Counted from the first letter of the stretch, positions 25,430-35,367 are shown. The stretch is 64,000 bases of DNA from Candidatus Sulfuritelmatomonas gaucii (GCA_900290245.1 OKRB01000086.1:119868-183867); one strand, 5' to 3'. Numbers and translations are program-made. The notes: generated by a model from the sequence alone, not told the origin.

Positions 25430-26341
25430 ATGACTACGGCGATCGGCGTCGTCATCACGGAACATGTTGTGAGCGGCAGGCTTCAGGATGAACGGCTGAC
25501 TGGCAAGCTGCTTCGTTTTCCCAAAGATCCGGAAGCTCAGGATGCGCTCCCTGCGATGCCCGCAAGCGAACTGGTGGAGATCATTGCCGGGCATATCGAC
25601 GTCTTGTCAAAGGCGGCGACCAGTGATGGCGCAGCAAGTGTGGGTGCGATCGGAGTGGCCGTGCCGGGTATCGTGCGGCACGGGGTGGTGGAAGAGTCTC
25701 CTAACCTTAAGCAATTGAAAGGCTTACGTTTGACAGAGAAACTGGCCATGGCGCTGGCGGAGCATGGAATCGAGGCGCCGGTTTACGTGGCCAATGACGC
25801 CGACGCCATCGCTGCAGGAGTGGCCGCGACGCGCGGGCGGCTTGATGAGCTCATCCGGGTGTGGACCATCGGCAACGGGATTGGATACGGCCGATGGCCA
25901 TACATCGATGGTGTGTGGGAAGGCGGCCACATCACCGTAACCCTCGATCCCAAAGAACGCTATTGCGGTTGCGGCGGCGCGGGCCACCTGGAGGGCATCA
26001 TGGGCTATCGCGCCATGCGCATGCGTTTTCTTGACCTAGAACCGGAGGAAATCTTCGCGAACGCGAAAAAAGGCGATCTGCGCTGCCGCGAATTTGTCGA
26101 TTTGTGGCATCGCGCGCTCGCTGCCGCAACCGCGTCATTCATCCACCTGGCTGGCCCGGGGCGATTCTACTTTACCGGGTACAACGTCGGCTTCCTGGAG
26201 CTGCCCCTGCTGCGCAGCCACCTGGAGAGCATGGTGAGGATGAGCCCACTCCAGAGCTTCTCTTTGGAAATCCTGCCACCGGACGACGAAACCGCATTGA
26301 TTGGTGCGGGGGTGAGTGCGGTGCGGGCGCTGGCTCGGTGA
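25430..26341 (+). CDS. ROK-family protein with degenerate N-terminal motif
   Basis: A 303-residue ROK protein. The ROK signature is recognisable: WEGGHITVTLDPKERYCGCG, then GAGHLEGI (residues 162-190), where the usual third zinc cysteine (GCxE) is histidine. The sugar-site blocks VAVPGIV and YVANDADAIAAGVAA are present. The N-terminus reads AIGVVITEHVVSGRL where kinases have the phosphate-binding DIGGTK, so ATP-dependent sugar phosphorylation is doubtful. No helix-turn-helix is present, so it is not a classic ROK repressor. It follows sthA by 105 bp. A role in sugar sensing or a lost kinase activity are both possible. Confidence 0.75.
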   Translation: MTTAIGVVITEHVVSGRLQDERLTGKLLRFPKDPEAQDALPAMPASELVEIIAGHIDVLSKAATSDGAASVGAIGVAVPGIVRHGVVEESPNLKQLKGLRLTEKLAMALAEHGIEAPVYVANDADAIAAGVAATRGRLDELIRVWTIGNGIGYGRWPYIDGVWEGGHITVTLDPKERYCGCGGAGHLEGIMGYRAMRMRFLDLEPEEIFANAKKGDLRCREFVDLWHRALAAATASFIHLAGPGRFYFTGYNVGFLELPLLRSHLESMVRMSPLQSFSLEILPPDDETALIGAGVSAVRALAR

Positions 26342-26468
26342 GGAAGGAAAGAATCTGGCGGGACAGCAGGGATCGGCCATTGGTCCCGGACAGCTACATG
26401 GGTCAAGAATGAGTCTGGAAGTGACCAGCTTCCAGTCCCCGTTATCCAATCGTCTTTCGATGCCTCGG

Positions 26469-27788
26469 CTAGCGCTTGCGCAGGTAGGTGCCTGACAGCC
26501 GGTCGTGCCATGTGAGGTGGGTTTCGTCAAAGAGCGCCCAGATGAGCCCAAGGCCGACGGGCAGTACCGACAATGGAAGCGCCATGAGGCGCGCACAACG
26601 TTGCGCTCGGGTTGGACTTTGGCCGTCGAGAGTCCTGAGGCCGACGCCAGCGTAGATCATGCCGGGCGTACCGTTGCCTAAAGTGAAAAACAGGGCCTGA
26701 TAAGCGGCCGCAATGGCCAACAATGCGAATGCGGCGACGAACTCAAGCGTGCGTGGCAACATCGGTTCTTTTCCATAGGTCACAGCCAGGGCGGCAGCGC
26801 CCACAAAAGCTGCGAGGGTCAGGCTTCCATCCACCACAAAAGCCATAAGTCGGCGATTCAGAGAGACTAGTTTGAAGGTGGCTGATTGCGGAATCTGCGG
26901 GGCAGGTTCTTCTTTCTCTAGAAGCTCCTGCTGCGGAGGCAGATTGGGTTCGAGGTTCGACCATTCCGTGCGCATCCAGTCTGGCGCTGCCGGCCCGTCG
27001 GCGACGGCCGTCGATGGCTGGGTCGAAACGGTTTCCGGGTCGACCTCGAAGATGCTGAGTTGGGAAGCGGAAGAGAAAGCAGCGAAGGGACCTTCTGCGC
27101 GCCGCGGACGCATTTTGCGGGTGGCAATTACCTCGCGCGGGAACTGGATGAGGTTGGCAAAGATCGGCTCAGCGACCTCGGCGGCAGGCGCGTCCTCGAC
27201 GGCGGCTGCATCCAGCGCTGCCGAAAGCGAGTCGTGCTGAACGGTATCGGCGGTCGCATTCGAACTTTGGCGGCGTTTGCGGGATTTCGTCCGTGCGGGA
27301 GTGGCGCTCGGAGGCTGTACCGGCTGTTCAGGCGCCGGGCTGTCGGCGATCAGCGGCAATTCTTCGACAAGGGTCGGGCCAAAGGAATCCTGTGGCGTCG
27401 GCATCGTAGCAGCCGCGGTGTAAGAATCTGAAATTTGGCCGGCTTCAGCCCGCGAATCCCAGTCAGGGTCAGCCATGGAGACAGCCGACAGAACAGATTG
27501 CGCGGCGGCATGCGCCTCCTGCGCGGCCTTCGATGCGGCTTCCGCGGCCCGAGCGGCCGCTAGTGCCTCGCGGGCGAGCATTTCGCTGTAGCTGGGAGCG
27601 CTGGCAAAACGCGCGGCCACTCGCTGCGCGGCCTGCGCGGCGGGGCTGGCGGCGGACCCGCGGCTTTCTCTTGATGTGACGGGCTCTGCCGCAGTTTGCG
27701 CCTTGTGGCTCTTATGGGCTGCGACGCGCCGATTGACTTCCTGCTTCCACGATGGGGAAAGTGATGCCGTACTCAATGCTGTACTCAA
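26469..27788 (-). CDS. RDD-family membrane protein with long alanine-rich N-terminus
   Basis: A 439-residue protein whose C-terminal 130 residues are an RDD domain with three or four membrane helices: LVSLNRRLMAFVVDGSLTLA, LEFVAAFALLAIAAAYQALF, GNGTPGMIYAGVGLRT. The conserved R-D pair is in RRLMAFVVD, and the final HDRLSGTYLRKR is typical. The first 300 residues are cytoplasmic and low complexity: a basic start, an alanine-rich helix near residues 70-100 (alternating A, E and K), and a proline/acidic linker with one positive patch (TKSRKRRQ). RDD proteins have been linked to transport or sodium/proton exchange in a few cases. It diverges from lptD. Confidence 0.78.
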   Translation of the reverse strand: MSTALSTASLSPSWKQEVNRRVAAHKSHKAQTAAEPVTSRESRGSAASPAAQAAQRVAARFASAPSYSEMLAREALAAARAAEAASKAAQEAHAAAQSVLSAVSMADPDWDSRAEAGQISDSYTAAATMPTPQDSFGPTLVEELPLIADSPAPEQPVQPPSATPARTKSRKRRQSSNATADTVQHDSLSAALDAAAVEDAPAAEVAEPIFANLIQFPREVIATRKMRPRRAEGPFAAFSSASQLSIFEVDPETVSTQPSTAVADGPAAPDWMRTEWSNLEPNLPPQQELLEKEEPAPQIPQSATFKLVSLNRRLMAFVVDGSLTLAAFVGAAALAVTYGKEPMLPRTLEFVAAFALLAIAAAYQALFFTLGNGTPGMIYAGVGLRTLDGQSPTRAQRCARLMALPLSVLPVGLGLIWALFDETHLTWHDRLSGTYLRKR

Positions 27789-28068
27789 AGCTCCGGTGTC
27801 CCTTCTGCTGCGGTATCAACACCGGCTTGCGGCATTGCGCAGCAAATATTCGCCGTGTCGAGCCCCACGACGCGCGCGGGATGACACAAGCACTGCTGTT
27901 GAACCAAGGAACGATGATCGCGGAGAAAAATCGGAGTAAGCACGGGACTGTGGCCCATGGGCGCGCGGTCGAGGCGAATTTTATGAGTTACCAGAGCAGC
28001 GTGGTGCAAGTCCTAATCCATGCGGCTAGCTTTGCTATGCTGAGCCTTACAGCGGTGATGGTTCTGAG

Positions 28069-30609
28069 ATGCGTCCTCGCTATCTAGTGTTTATCACGCT
28101 GCTGGCCGTCTGTCACCTGCAACTGGGTGCGCAGACGTTGACCAATGCGGCACCCGCGGCGCAACGTGAGACGAACGGCGCCGCAGAGAGTCCCGCGACT
28201 CCCGATCAGGACACGTTGCCGGACGATCCCGGCCAGGAACTCGTTCCCGTCGCGGTTCCGGAGCCAGCGCCTTCGAGAGCGACGCCCTTGAAAGTGGAAG
28301 CTCAGCAGCAAAAGTGGGTGAGCAATACCGTCACGCTGACCGGCGAAGTCGTGTTTTACTATCAGGATTACGTGATTCGCGCCGACAAAGTGGTTTACAA
28401 CCGCGAAACAACTGAGTTGGAAGCCGACGGGCACCTGCAGGTGACAGGCGGACCCAATGACGTGTTCATCAAGGCCACGCAGGGCAATATGCGGCTGAAC
28501 ATGCACACGGCCCGCTTCTACAACGTGACCGGATCACAAGGCATACGCACCGTAGGACACACGGTCGTGTACTCGACACCGACCCCGCTTCTGTTCTCAG
28601 GCCGGGTGCTGCTGCAAACTGGCGAGGGCAACTACAAGGTGATCGACGGCTCGATGACCAACTGCCGGCTTCCTCACCCCGACTGGCGGATCATCGCGCA
28701 TACCATCAGCATGGATGACAGGAATGCGTCGACATCGAACGCCTTCTTCGAGTTTCTCGGGCTTCCGGTTTTCTATCTACCCTATTTGCACCACCCAACC
28801 AATGCGACAGGACGGGTGAGCGGGCTGCTGACGCCGGTGATCAGCAACGGGTCCTCGATCAAGGGCTACACCTTTGGTGAGCAGGTGTACTGGGCGATCA
28901 GCCGCAGCATGGATGCGGTGGTTGGCACGGAGTACTACAGCAAGCGCGGCTGGGCACCCAATGGCGACTTCCGCTACAAGGGTCCGGGACTGGACCACGT
29001 AATCGCCCGCTGGAATGCGCTGCTCGACCGCGGCGTCGAAGAACCCACGACGAACGCGCAAACGGGCCAAGTCACCAATCAGCTCGTAAATCAGGGCGGC
29101 GTCGACGTGTCGGTGCTGGGGCGGAAGGATCTGTCGCCAAAGACCCGCGTTGCCGGATCAGCGGAATACCTCTCGAGCTACGTCTACCGGCTGGTGTTCG
29201 ACGACAACTATGCGCAGGCAATCAGCTCAGAAGTGTCGAGCGAGATCGTCATGACACACAACCGCAGCGGCATGATTCCATCGGTCTGGCTGGACCGCTT
29301 CCAGTCGTTTGCCAACACCACGAACGGCAACGAGGTGAAGATTCTGCGCTTGCCACTTCTCCGCTACGATGTGCTCGACCGGCCGCTGGGCAGCTCGCCC
29401 CTCTATTGGGGCCTGCGGTCTTCACTCGGCTATCTCAACCGGTCAGAGCCGCTTTTTCATTCAAGAAACGTGGGCCGGCTTGATTTCTATCCGCATCTTT
29501 CCATGCCGATCAACGCCGGCGGATGGAGCATTGTTCCCGAGGCGGCGCTGCGCGATACCGCCTACACCATCAGCCAGGTCCCGACCTTGACGGGCCCGCT
29601 TCAGGTTCCAACTATCAGTCATGATCCGATCGACCGCAAAGACATCGAAGCTGCGATCGATATCCGGCCGCCGGCGCTGGAGCGCGATTTCGAACTCCCG
29701 CGCTGGCATCGTGAGCTGCGCCACGTGATCGAGCCCGAATTGAACTACCGGTACGTAACGGGAATTGGAACACAGGCGCGGAACGTACTTTTGTTCGATA
29801 CCACTGACATCGCCACCAACGTGAACGAAGGCGGCTTCGCGCTCACGCAACGGTTTTATGTGCAGCCTACCGATGAGAAACCATGCAGCGATGACGACGC
29901 GGATGCAGAGAATGATGAGGCAACAACGAAGAATTGCCCCGCGCCACCTCGTGAGTGGGTGAGTTGGCGGATCGCGCAGGAGTATTTTATCGATCCCAAT
30001 TTCGGCGGTGCGCTCATCCCGGGCCGCCGCAACGTCTTCGACGCTACGCTGGATTTGATGGCGCCAACGTTTCTGACCTCGCCGCGCAACATCGCGCCGA
30101 TCGACTCACGCATTCGTTTCGAAGCCATCGATAACCTGCGCGTCGAGTGGGATCTTGATTACGACACCATCGCCGGTAATTTCGCGGCCAATAATCTGTT
30201 CGCGGGTTACAGCTTTGGGCGCACGACCCTGGGGATTGGCCACGCTCTGCTGAACGCCCCCGATGAGACAGTAAGCAGCGGCGCGTCTTCGACGATCAAG
30301 AGCCAGCAGTTACAGCCGTTCCTCGAGATCGGAAAGTCCAGCGGAAACGGATTCAACCTGGCAATGAACGGCGGTTACGACTTCGTTGAACACCAGTTGC
30401 AATACGGCGGCGTGCAGGCAGTCTACAACTGGAACTGCTGCGGCCTCACGGTGGGTTACCGCCGTTTTGAGCTGGGAACCATCGGATCCACCAGCCGCGA
30501 TGAGACCCAGTGGCTCTACAGTTTTACGCTCGCCAACTTCGGGGCGGTCGGGGATATTCGCCGCGCCAACTCGGTGTTTCGCGATCCGACGCTGCCGCCT
30601 GCGTATTAA
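28069..30609 (+). CDS. lptD: LPS-assembly outer-membrane protein LptD
   Basis: LptD, 846 residues, is the outer-membrane barrel that inserts lipopolysaccharide with LptE. Residues 1-21 form a signal peptide (YLVFITLLAVCHLQLGAQ). After a low-complexity stretch, an OstA/LptA jellyroll lies at about residues 75-190 (VTLTGEVVFYYQDYVIRADK). The rest is the beta-barrel, with alternating strands through to the aromatic-rich C-terminus (WLYSFTLANFGAVGD). The cysteines in the family's disulfide positions are not clearly visible; NWNCCGLTVGYRR has one CC pair. Its presence implies a true LPS outer membrane, consistent with the SurA-like gene downstream. Confidence 0.92.
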   Translation: MRPRYLVFITLLAVCHLQLGAQTLTNAAPAAQRETNGAAESPATPDQDTLPDDPGQELVPVAVPEPAPSRATPLKVEAQQQKWVSNTVTLTGEVVFYYQDYVIRADKVVYNRETTELEADGHLQVTGGPNDVFIKATQGNMRLNMHTARFYNVTGSQGIRTVGHTVVYSTPTPLLFSGRVLLQTGEGNYKVIDGSMTNCRLPHPDWRIIAHTISMDDRNASTSNAFFEFLGLPVFYLPYLHHPTNATGRVSGLLTPVISNGSSIKGYTFGEQVYWAISRSMDAVVGTEYYSKRGWAPNGDFRYKGPGLDHVIARWNALLDRGVEEPTTNAQTGQVTNQLVNQGGVDVSVLGRKDLSPKTRVAGSAEYLSSYVYRLVFDDNYAQAISSEVSSEIVMTHNRSGMIPSVWLDRFQSFANTTNGNEVKILRLPLLRYDVLDRPLGSSPLYWGLRSSLGYLNRSEPLFHSRNVGRLDFYPHLSMPINAGGWSIVPEAALRDTAYTISQVPTLTGPLQVPTISHDPIDRKDIEAAIDIRPPALERDFELPRWHRELRHVIEPELNYRYVTGIGTQARNVLLFDTTDIATNVNEGGFALTQRFYVQPTDEKPCSDDDADAENDEATTKNCPAPPREWVSWRIAQEYFIDPNFGGALIPGRRNVFDATLDLMAPTFLTSPRNIAPIDSRIRFEAIDNLRVEWDLDYDTIAGNFAANNLFAGYSFGRTTLGIGHALLNAPDETVSSGASSTIKSQQLQPFLEIGKSSGNGFNLAMNGGYDFVEHQLQYGGVQAVYNWNCCGLTVGYRRFELGTIGSTSRDETQWLYSFTLANFGAVGDIRRANSVFRDPTLPPAY

Positions 30610-30613
30610 GGAC

Positions 30614-30660
30614 AGGGAGCAAGGGAGCGAAGGCACAAGGGAACAAGGAACCGGGAAGCG
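30614..30660. repeat. Degenerate 8-bp tandem repeat after lptD
   Basis: Units AGGGAGCA, AGGGAGCG, AAGGCACA, AGGGAACA, AGGAACCG follow the lptD stop in register. This purine-rich array has an 8-bp rather than 7-bp period but is otherwise of the same style as the heptamer arrays. Confidence 0.55.
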
Positions 30661-30854
30661 TGGAGCCGGCGGCTCGTGAATGAGATTGATAGCAAACCGC
30701 CAGCTCGCACCAATGGTTCGAAAAACCGTGGACAGTCGGGGTTGCTTTTCGCAGTGGCGCGCGTCCATCCATTACGAGCGACCGGGAAAACAGACGCCTT
30801 GAGAGGGCCGGCGATGTGGTCGCCTGGAGTATCCTTTCATAAGAGGAAATCACG

Positions 30855-31802
30855 TTGCCGCGAATTCGCATTGTGGCCGGACTGCTTGTTATGGTCGGCC
30901 TGACCGCGGGCTGCAAGGCGCAAAGCAGTACGCCTTCCGGGTCCGACCCCGTTCTTAACCGCCGGATTGAGGTTCTGGTTCGATCGCAATACGACGTGCC
31001 TCCGGATTACAGCGTGAGCATCGGGACACGGAAACCAAGCGAGTTTACGGGCTACGAATCCTTGCCCATCACCATCACAAACGGGACAAAGTCCCAGGTA
31101 ATCGACTTTCTCATCTCGCCAGATAATGCCAAGCTTGTGCATTTGGAAACGCTCGACCTGACCAAAGATCCGGCAAACGCGATCCCAATCACGGGACGGC
31201 CCATCCGCGGCAACCCGGCAGCCAAGGTGACGGTGATCAATTTTGACGACCTGGAATGCCCGTTCTGCGCGCGCATGCATCAGGAGTTGTTCCCGGCGAC
31301 CCTGGAGCGCTACAAGGACCTCGTGCGGTTCGTGTACAAAGACGATCCTCTTTCAGAGTTACACCCGTGGGCGGCGCACGCAGCGGTAGATGCCAACTGC
31401 CTGGCCGCGCAGAATGGCGGGGTCTATTGGACCTACGTGGACTACCTGCACGCGCACTCGGAAGAGATTACGGGCGAAGATCGCGATCTGACAAAGAGCA
31501 TTGCCGCATTGGACCGGATCGCCCGGCAGGAAGGCACGTTGGGCAAACTCGACGAGACACAGTTGAACGCTTGCATCGCGAAGCAGGACGAAACACAGAT
31601 AAAGGCTTCGGCGAAAGAGGCAGAAAGCCTGGGGATCGACGGAACGCCCGCACTCTTTGTGAATGGCGAACGGATCAACGGAGCGCTGCCGCAAGAGCAG
31701 GTGTGGCTGGCGATTGACCGCGCGTTGCGGGCCGAGGGCGAGCAGCCTCCTGCCCAGCAGGCGCAAGCGGCACCGGGCGCTTCGGCCGGCGGCGCCAAGT
31801 AG
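30855..31802 (+). CDS. DsbA-like thioredoxin-fold lipoprotein
   Basis: A 315-residue exported protein of the thioredoxin_4/DsbA type that should form or isomerise disulfides in the periplasm. The start is TTG 30855, with AGAGGAAAT upstream. The N-terminus has a lipobox (GLTAGC, cysteine at residue 16). An N-terminal domain of about 100 residues leads to the redox site: DDLECPFCARMHQE, a CPFC pair near residue 137, with the later cis-proline block IDGTPALFVNGERINGALP near 260. The final 40 residues are alanine/glutamine-rich. It precedes the SurA-like gene, a plausible folding pair for outer-membrane proteins. Confidence 0.85.
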   Translation: MPRIRIVAGLLVMVGLTAGCKAQSSTPSGSDPVLNRRIEVLVRSQYDVPPDYSVSIGTRKPSEFTGYESLPITITNGTKSQVIDFLISPDNAKLVHLETLDLTKDPANAIPITGRPIRGNPAAKVTVINFDDLECPFCARMHQELFPATLERYKDLVRFVYKDDPLSELHPWAAHAAVDANCLAAQNGGVYWTYVDYLHAHSEEITGEDRDLTKSIAALDRIARQEGTLGKLDETQLNACIAKQDETQIKASAKEAESLGIDGTPALFVNGERINGALPQEQVWLAIDRALRAEGEQPPAQQAQAAPGASAGGAK

Positions 31803-31886
31803 CGCGCCGGACACTTTTCGCGCATCCGTCGCGCGATTTATTCTTGAATGCCAGGGGCGATGGCCAACCCGATAGGAGAGACCCGC

Positions 31887-32960
31887 TTGCAAGTCGCATC
31901 GAATTTCCACGCGCATTTTAGTTTTGCTGCCCTGGTTCTTATTGGCGGCGCCTTGTTTCCTGCTCTAACCGGCTGCCATCGTTCACCTTCGGCGGATGTG
32001 GTGGCCACGGTGAACGGCAAGGAAATTCTGCGCGCCGATCTGGAGAGAAACTACCAGATCAGCCTGGGAGACAACCCGCAGAAGCCCTCCCCGCAGGAGG
32101 CTGAGATCGGGCGGCTGAATGTCCTGCGCCAAATGATCCAGGAGGAAATCCTGGATCAGCAGGCGGCCAAGCTGAACCTAACCGCCAGCGATGAGGATGT
32201 GAACGCGCGGCTTACTGAGATCAAAGCCCCTTATACCGAGGATCAGTTCTACAACATGCTCAAGCAGCGCAACCTGACGCTGGACGAATTCAAGCACGAC
32301 CTGCGGCGGCAGTTGACTGAGACCAAGCTGATCAACAAGGAAATTGAGTCGAAGATCAACATCACCGATAAGCAGATTGCGGACTTTTATGAGCAGAACA
32401 AGGCCGGCTTCAACGTAGTTGAGCCGCAGTTTCACCTTGCGCAAATCGTAGTGGCGACCACGCCCTCGCAGCAGGCAGGGGGCCTCCAAGACAACAAGGC
32501 CACGAGCGAAGCGGACGCCAAGAAGAAGATCGACGCGCTCTACAGCCGCCTGGAGAGCGGCCAGGATTTCGCTAACGTGGCTATGCAGTTCTCAGAAGAT
32601 CCGCGCACAGCCTCCAGCGGCGGCGACATGGGGATCGTAGCCGAGTCGACGCTGCGCTCGGATCCCGAAGTCTACAACGCTATCGGTAAACTCAAGCCCG
32701 ATCAGTTTACGGATATTCTCCCTATGTACGATTCGAGCCCCGGCCACAAGGTCGCCTATTATGCAATCTACAAATTGATTGCGCGCGAACCGGCTGGACA
32801 AAGACTGCTGACCGATCCCAACGTGCGGCAGACGATACACCAGACCTTGCACGACGCCCAGAAGCAGCTTTTGCAAACTGCTTACATCGAGAAACTGCAA
32901 GACGATGCGCGAGTCCACAATTATCTGGCCGAAGAGATTCTGAAGCAGGGCGGACAGTAG
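31887..32960 (+). CDS. SurA/PrsA-like peptidyl-prolyl isomerase lipoprotein
   Basis: A 357-residue periplasmic chaperone with a lipobox (FPALTGC near residue 30). The N-terminal SurA-like helical domain is visible in VVATVNGKEILRADLERNY and IQEEILDQQAAKLNLTASDE. A parvulin domain follows at about residues 185-285 (FHLAQIVVATTPS, then RLESGQDFANVAMQFSEDPR, with SGGDMGIVAES). It should assist outer-membrane protein folding. I choose TTG 31887, with AGGAGAG six bases upstream; ATG 31848 and 31860 are alternatives without such a site. A hairpin spanning the stop codon may end transcription. Confidence 0.88.
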   Translation: MQVASNFHAHFSFAALVLIGGALFPALTGCHRSPSADVVATVNGKEILRADLERNYQISLGDNPQKPSPQEAEIGRLNVLRQMIQEEILDQQAAKLNLTASDEDVNARLTEIKAPYTEDQFYNMLKQRNLTLDEFKHDLRRQLTETKLINKEIESKINITDKQIADFYEQNKAGFNVVEPQFHLAQIVVATTPSQQAGGLQDNKATSEADAKKKIDALYSRLESGQDFANVAMQFSEDPRTASSGGDMGIVAESTLRSDPEVYNAIGKLKPDQFTDILPMYDSSPGHKVAYYAIYKLIAREPAGQRLLTDPNVRQTIHQTLHDAQKQLLQTAYIEKLQDDARVHNYLAEEILKQGGQ

Positions 32961-32969
32961 AGTCCGCCC
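32948..32969. terminator. Hairpin between convergent genes
   Basis: GGGCGGAC (32948-32955) and GTCCGCCC (32962-32969) pair perfectly around a 6-nt loop that contains the TAG stop of the SurA-like gene. No T-run follows on either strand, so it could be a pausing or rho-dependent signal rather than an intrinsic terminator. It lies ten bases from the convergent GH31 gene end. Confidence 0.45.
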
Positions 32970-32978
32970 GCCGGGTTC

Positions 32979-35333
32979 TCAGAAGCTGGCCGCGATGCTT
33001 GCGCCGGAATACTGGATGGATTTGTCGGGCGCCGAAGTTGCTTCTCCTCCCACACCGTGGCCAGCCGACACAATCACCACATTGAAGGTGTGGCCGGCAG
33101 TCATGCCGGGATAGCTGCCTTGACGCGCGCCCAAAGTGAGCCTGCGGGCTGCGTCATTCCAGTGAATCGAAATGGTGGAATGCGCGCCCCTTTCGTAGCT
33201 GTAGTTATCGCCCTCGTCCTCATACAGCGTAAAATCGCCATCGGCTCCGGGATAGACGCGCAGCTCGATGGGATCGGTGGCCTCACGGGTATACTCGATC
33301 GCCGGGCCGAGGGGCAGGATCGAACCCGCTCGCACCGCCAGCGGAATGCGATCGAGCGGCGCAGGCACTGTGACGGCGGAACCGCCTTCGGTGCGCTCGC
33401 CGGTCCAGAAGTCGTACCAATTTGCACCGGCGGGCAGATAAACCGACCGCGATGTAGCGTGCTCCTCAAGCACCGGGCTCACCAGCAGGGCAGGGCCAAA
33501 GAGAAACTCGTCGCCGATCTCCCAAGTGGCGGGATCCTGGCGGAAATCCATCACGAGCGGGCGCTGAATGGTGAAATCCTCGCTGGTAACTCTCCACGCA
33601 AGCGAATAAACATAGGGCAAGAGCCGGTAGCGCAGCCGATCGATGGCGAGAAGTGTGGGAAAGACCTCTGGGTAGGTCCAGAGTTCGTTGTGGTCGCGAT
33701 GCCCGTGGGTGCGGAAGACCGGGCAGAAGGCGCCGTACTCAAACCAGCGAGCGTAGAGCTCCTGATAGGCAGGCTGGTTGGCCTGGCCATTGAATAGCGC
33801 ATGGTATCCCCCTATGTCCGTTGTCCAATAGGGATAGCCTGAGAGTGCAAAGTTGAGGCCTGCGGGAACCTGGCGGCGCAATGCCCACCAACTGCTGTAT
33901 ACGTCGCCGGACCAAACCGTGGCACCGTTGCGTTGCTGGCCCATGAAGGCGGAACGGGTGAGCAGGAAAACGCGCTTGTCGGGATTCGCCTGTCTCCAGC
34001 GTTCCTGAACGCTGGCGGTGTGCTCCAGGGGGAAGATATTCGTATATTCTAGGCCGCTGCCAATGTGAAGCATCTTATAGCGAAGAATCGCGTCTCCGAC
34101 ATGCGGCCAGGCTTCTTCTGGTTCCGAGCTGTCGAGCCAGAACGCGTCCCACCCCTGGCCGAAAAGCTTGCCTACAAAACCGTTCCAGAAGAAGTCCTGC
34201 GCGGCGGGGTTGGTGGGATCGTAAACCTGCGCGCCGGGGATCTCAAAGCCCTTCTGGACCATGGTTTTGTAGTTTTGCGCGCTCGAGTCCATCATGGCCC
34301 AGGCGGAGATCATGGCATGGACGTGCTCGTCATGGAGGGTCTTAAGCTCGGTGGGAACGTCGGTGTAACCGGAGTTGAAAACCGGATCACCTTTGCCGCC
34401 TTGCTTCCACCAGAACCAGTCCTGCACGATCGCATCCAGCGGGATATGCCGTGTGCGATAACCGGCGGCGACGGAGAGAATCTCGTCCTGCGTGTTGTAG
34501 CGATCCTTGGATTGGAAGAAGCCGTAAGCCCACTCAGGGAAAAGCGGCACATGTCCGGTCATGGAGCGGTACTGATGAATGATGTCGTCCATTTGCGGGC
34601 CGTAGAGGACATAGTAGTCGATCTGGGGCGCCGCCATCGATTCCAGGTTCAGATCAAGGGGGAAGCGATTGTCCACGTAGCTGAAGGAGGCGGTGTTCCA
34701 AAGAATGGCGTATCCCTTGCTTGACACAAGAAGAGGGATGGCGACGTCGGTGTTGTTCTGGCCCAGCTCGACAACGCTGCCGCGGTAGTTGAACATGCCG
34801 CTCTGGTGTTGCCCGAGGCCATAGAGGGCCTCTGTGGCGTCCGGTGAGAAGCGGTCCTCGATATGGAAGAGGCCAGATGCGTCAGAGCGCAGATAGGTGC
34901 GCGGCAGGTTGGGCCGCTCTCGCACCAGGGTTTCGCCCTGAAGAGTTTTGAAGACCAGGTTGCCGTCGCGCTCAGGCAGCGATACAGCAAGCCGCGACGC
35001 CGTAAGGGTGGCCGTTCCATTGGCGTCATTGAACTGGAAGGTTGCACCGGGACAGGCCCCTGCGTGCGACAACATCCACGGCTGCGACTCCTGCGCCGCC
35101 GGCGCGTTCAGAGGCCGCGCCGTAACGTGAATGAGCGAATCGCCGCAGACGGTGACCTCGAGGACTTCATGATCGTTGCGAGCGGTGAACCCGGTGCTGG
35201 ACTGCTGAACCTCCATCGCTGAAGGGTGAGGCACCTCTCCGGTAACCAATGGGTCCTGAGCGGAGACTGCGGCCAAGGGAAGACAGGCAACAAGGAACAG
35301 AAGATTGCGGGCAATGCGCGCGGGATGGATCAA
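32979..35333 (-). CDS. Secreted GH31 glycosidase (alpha-glucosidase/alpha-xylosidase type)
   Basis: A 784-residue exported retaining glycosidase. The TTG start at 35333 has GAGG upstream and gives a signal peptide (ARNLLFLVACLPLAAVSAQ); the frame itself opens at 35414 with no signal there. An N-terminal beta-sandwich precedes the barrel. The nucleophile is the aspartate in WDAFWLDSSEPEEAW, and the acid/base aspartate is in NGATVWSGDVYSSWWAL. Substrate-site blocks YGFFQSKDRYNTQDE and IVQDWFWWK are present. The family cleaves alpha-glucosides or alpha-xylosides such as xyloglucan fragments; which one is not decidable. The neighbouring pectate lyase at 20 kb fits plant-polymer use. Confidence 0.9.
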   Translation of the reverse strand: MIHPARIARNLLFLVACLPLAAVSAQDPLVTGEVPHPSAMEVQQSSTGFTARNDHEVLEVTVCGDSLIHVTARPLNAPAAQESQPWMLSHAGACPGATFQFNDANGTATLTASRLAVSLPERDGNLVFKTLQGETLVRERPNLPRTYLRSDASGLFHIEDRFSPDATEALYGLGQHQSGMFNYRGSVVELGQNNTDVAIPLLVSSKGYAILWNTASFSYVDNRFPLDLNLESMAAPQIDYYVLYGPQMDDIIHQYRSMTGHVPLFPEWAYGFFQSKDRYNTQDEILSVAAGYRTRHIPLDAIVQDWFWWKQGGKGDPVFNSGYTDVPTELKTLHDEHVHAMISAWAMMDSSAQNYKTMVQKGFEIPGAQVYDPTNPAAQDFFWNGFVGKLFGQGWDAFWLDSSEPEEAWPHVGDAILRYKMLHIGSGLEYTNIFPLEHTASVQERWRQANPDKRVFLLTRSAFMGQQRNGATVWSGDVYSSWWALRRQVPAGLNFALSGYPYWTTDIGGYHALFNGQANQPAYQELYARWFEYGAFCPVFRTHGHRDHNELWTYPEVFPTLLAIDRLRYRLLPYVYSLAWRVTSEDFTIQRPLVMDFRQDPATWEIGDEFLFGPALLVSPVLEEHATSRSVYLPAGANWYDFWTGERTEGGSAVTVPAPLDRIPLAVRAGSILPLGPAIEYTREATDPIELRVYPGADGDFTLYEDEGDNYSYERGAHSTISIHWNDAARRLTLGARQGSYPGMTAGHTFNVVIVSAGHGVGGEATSAPDKSIQYSGASIAASF

Positions 35334-35367
35334 AGTGCACCTCGGAGGAATAAAGGATTCATTCCAA

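Noticed and set aside
27752-28087. A frame starting near MPYSMLYSKLRCPFC between the RDD and lptD genes, recalling the NrdR start
   Set aside because: Only the CPFC words match; no second zinc pair or ATP-cone follows, and the frame is full of rare composition. Treated as the divergent promoter region.
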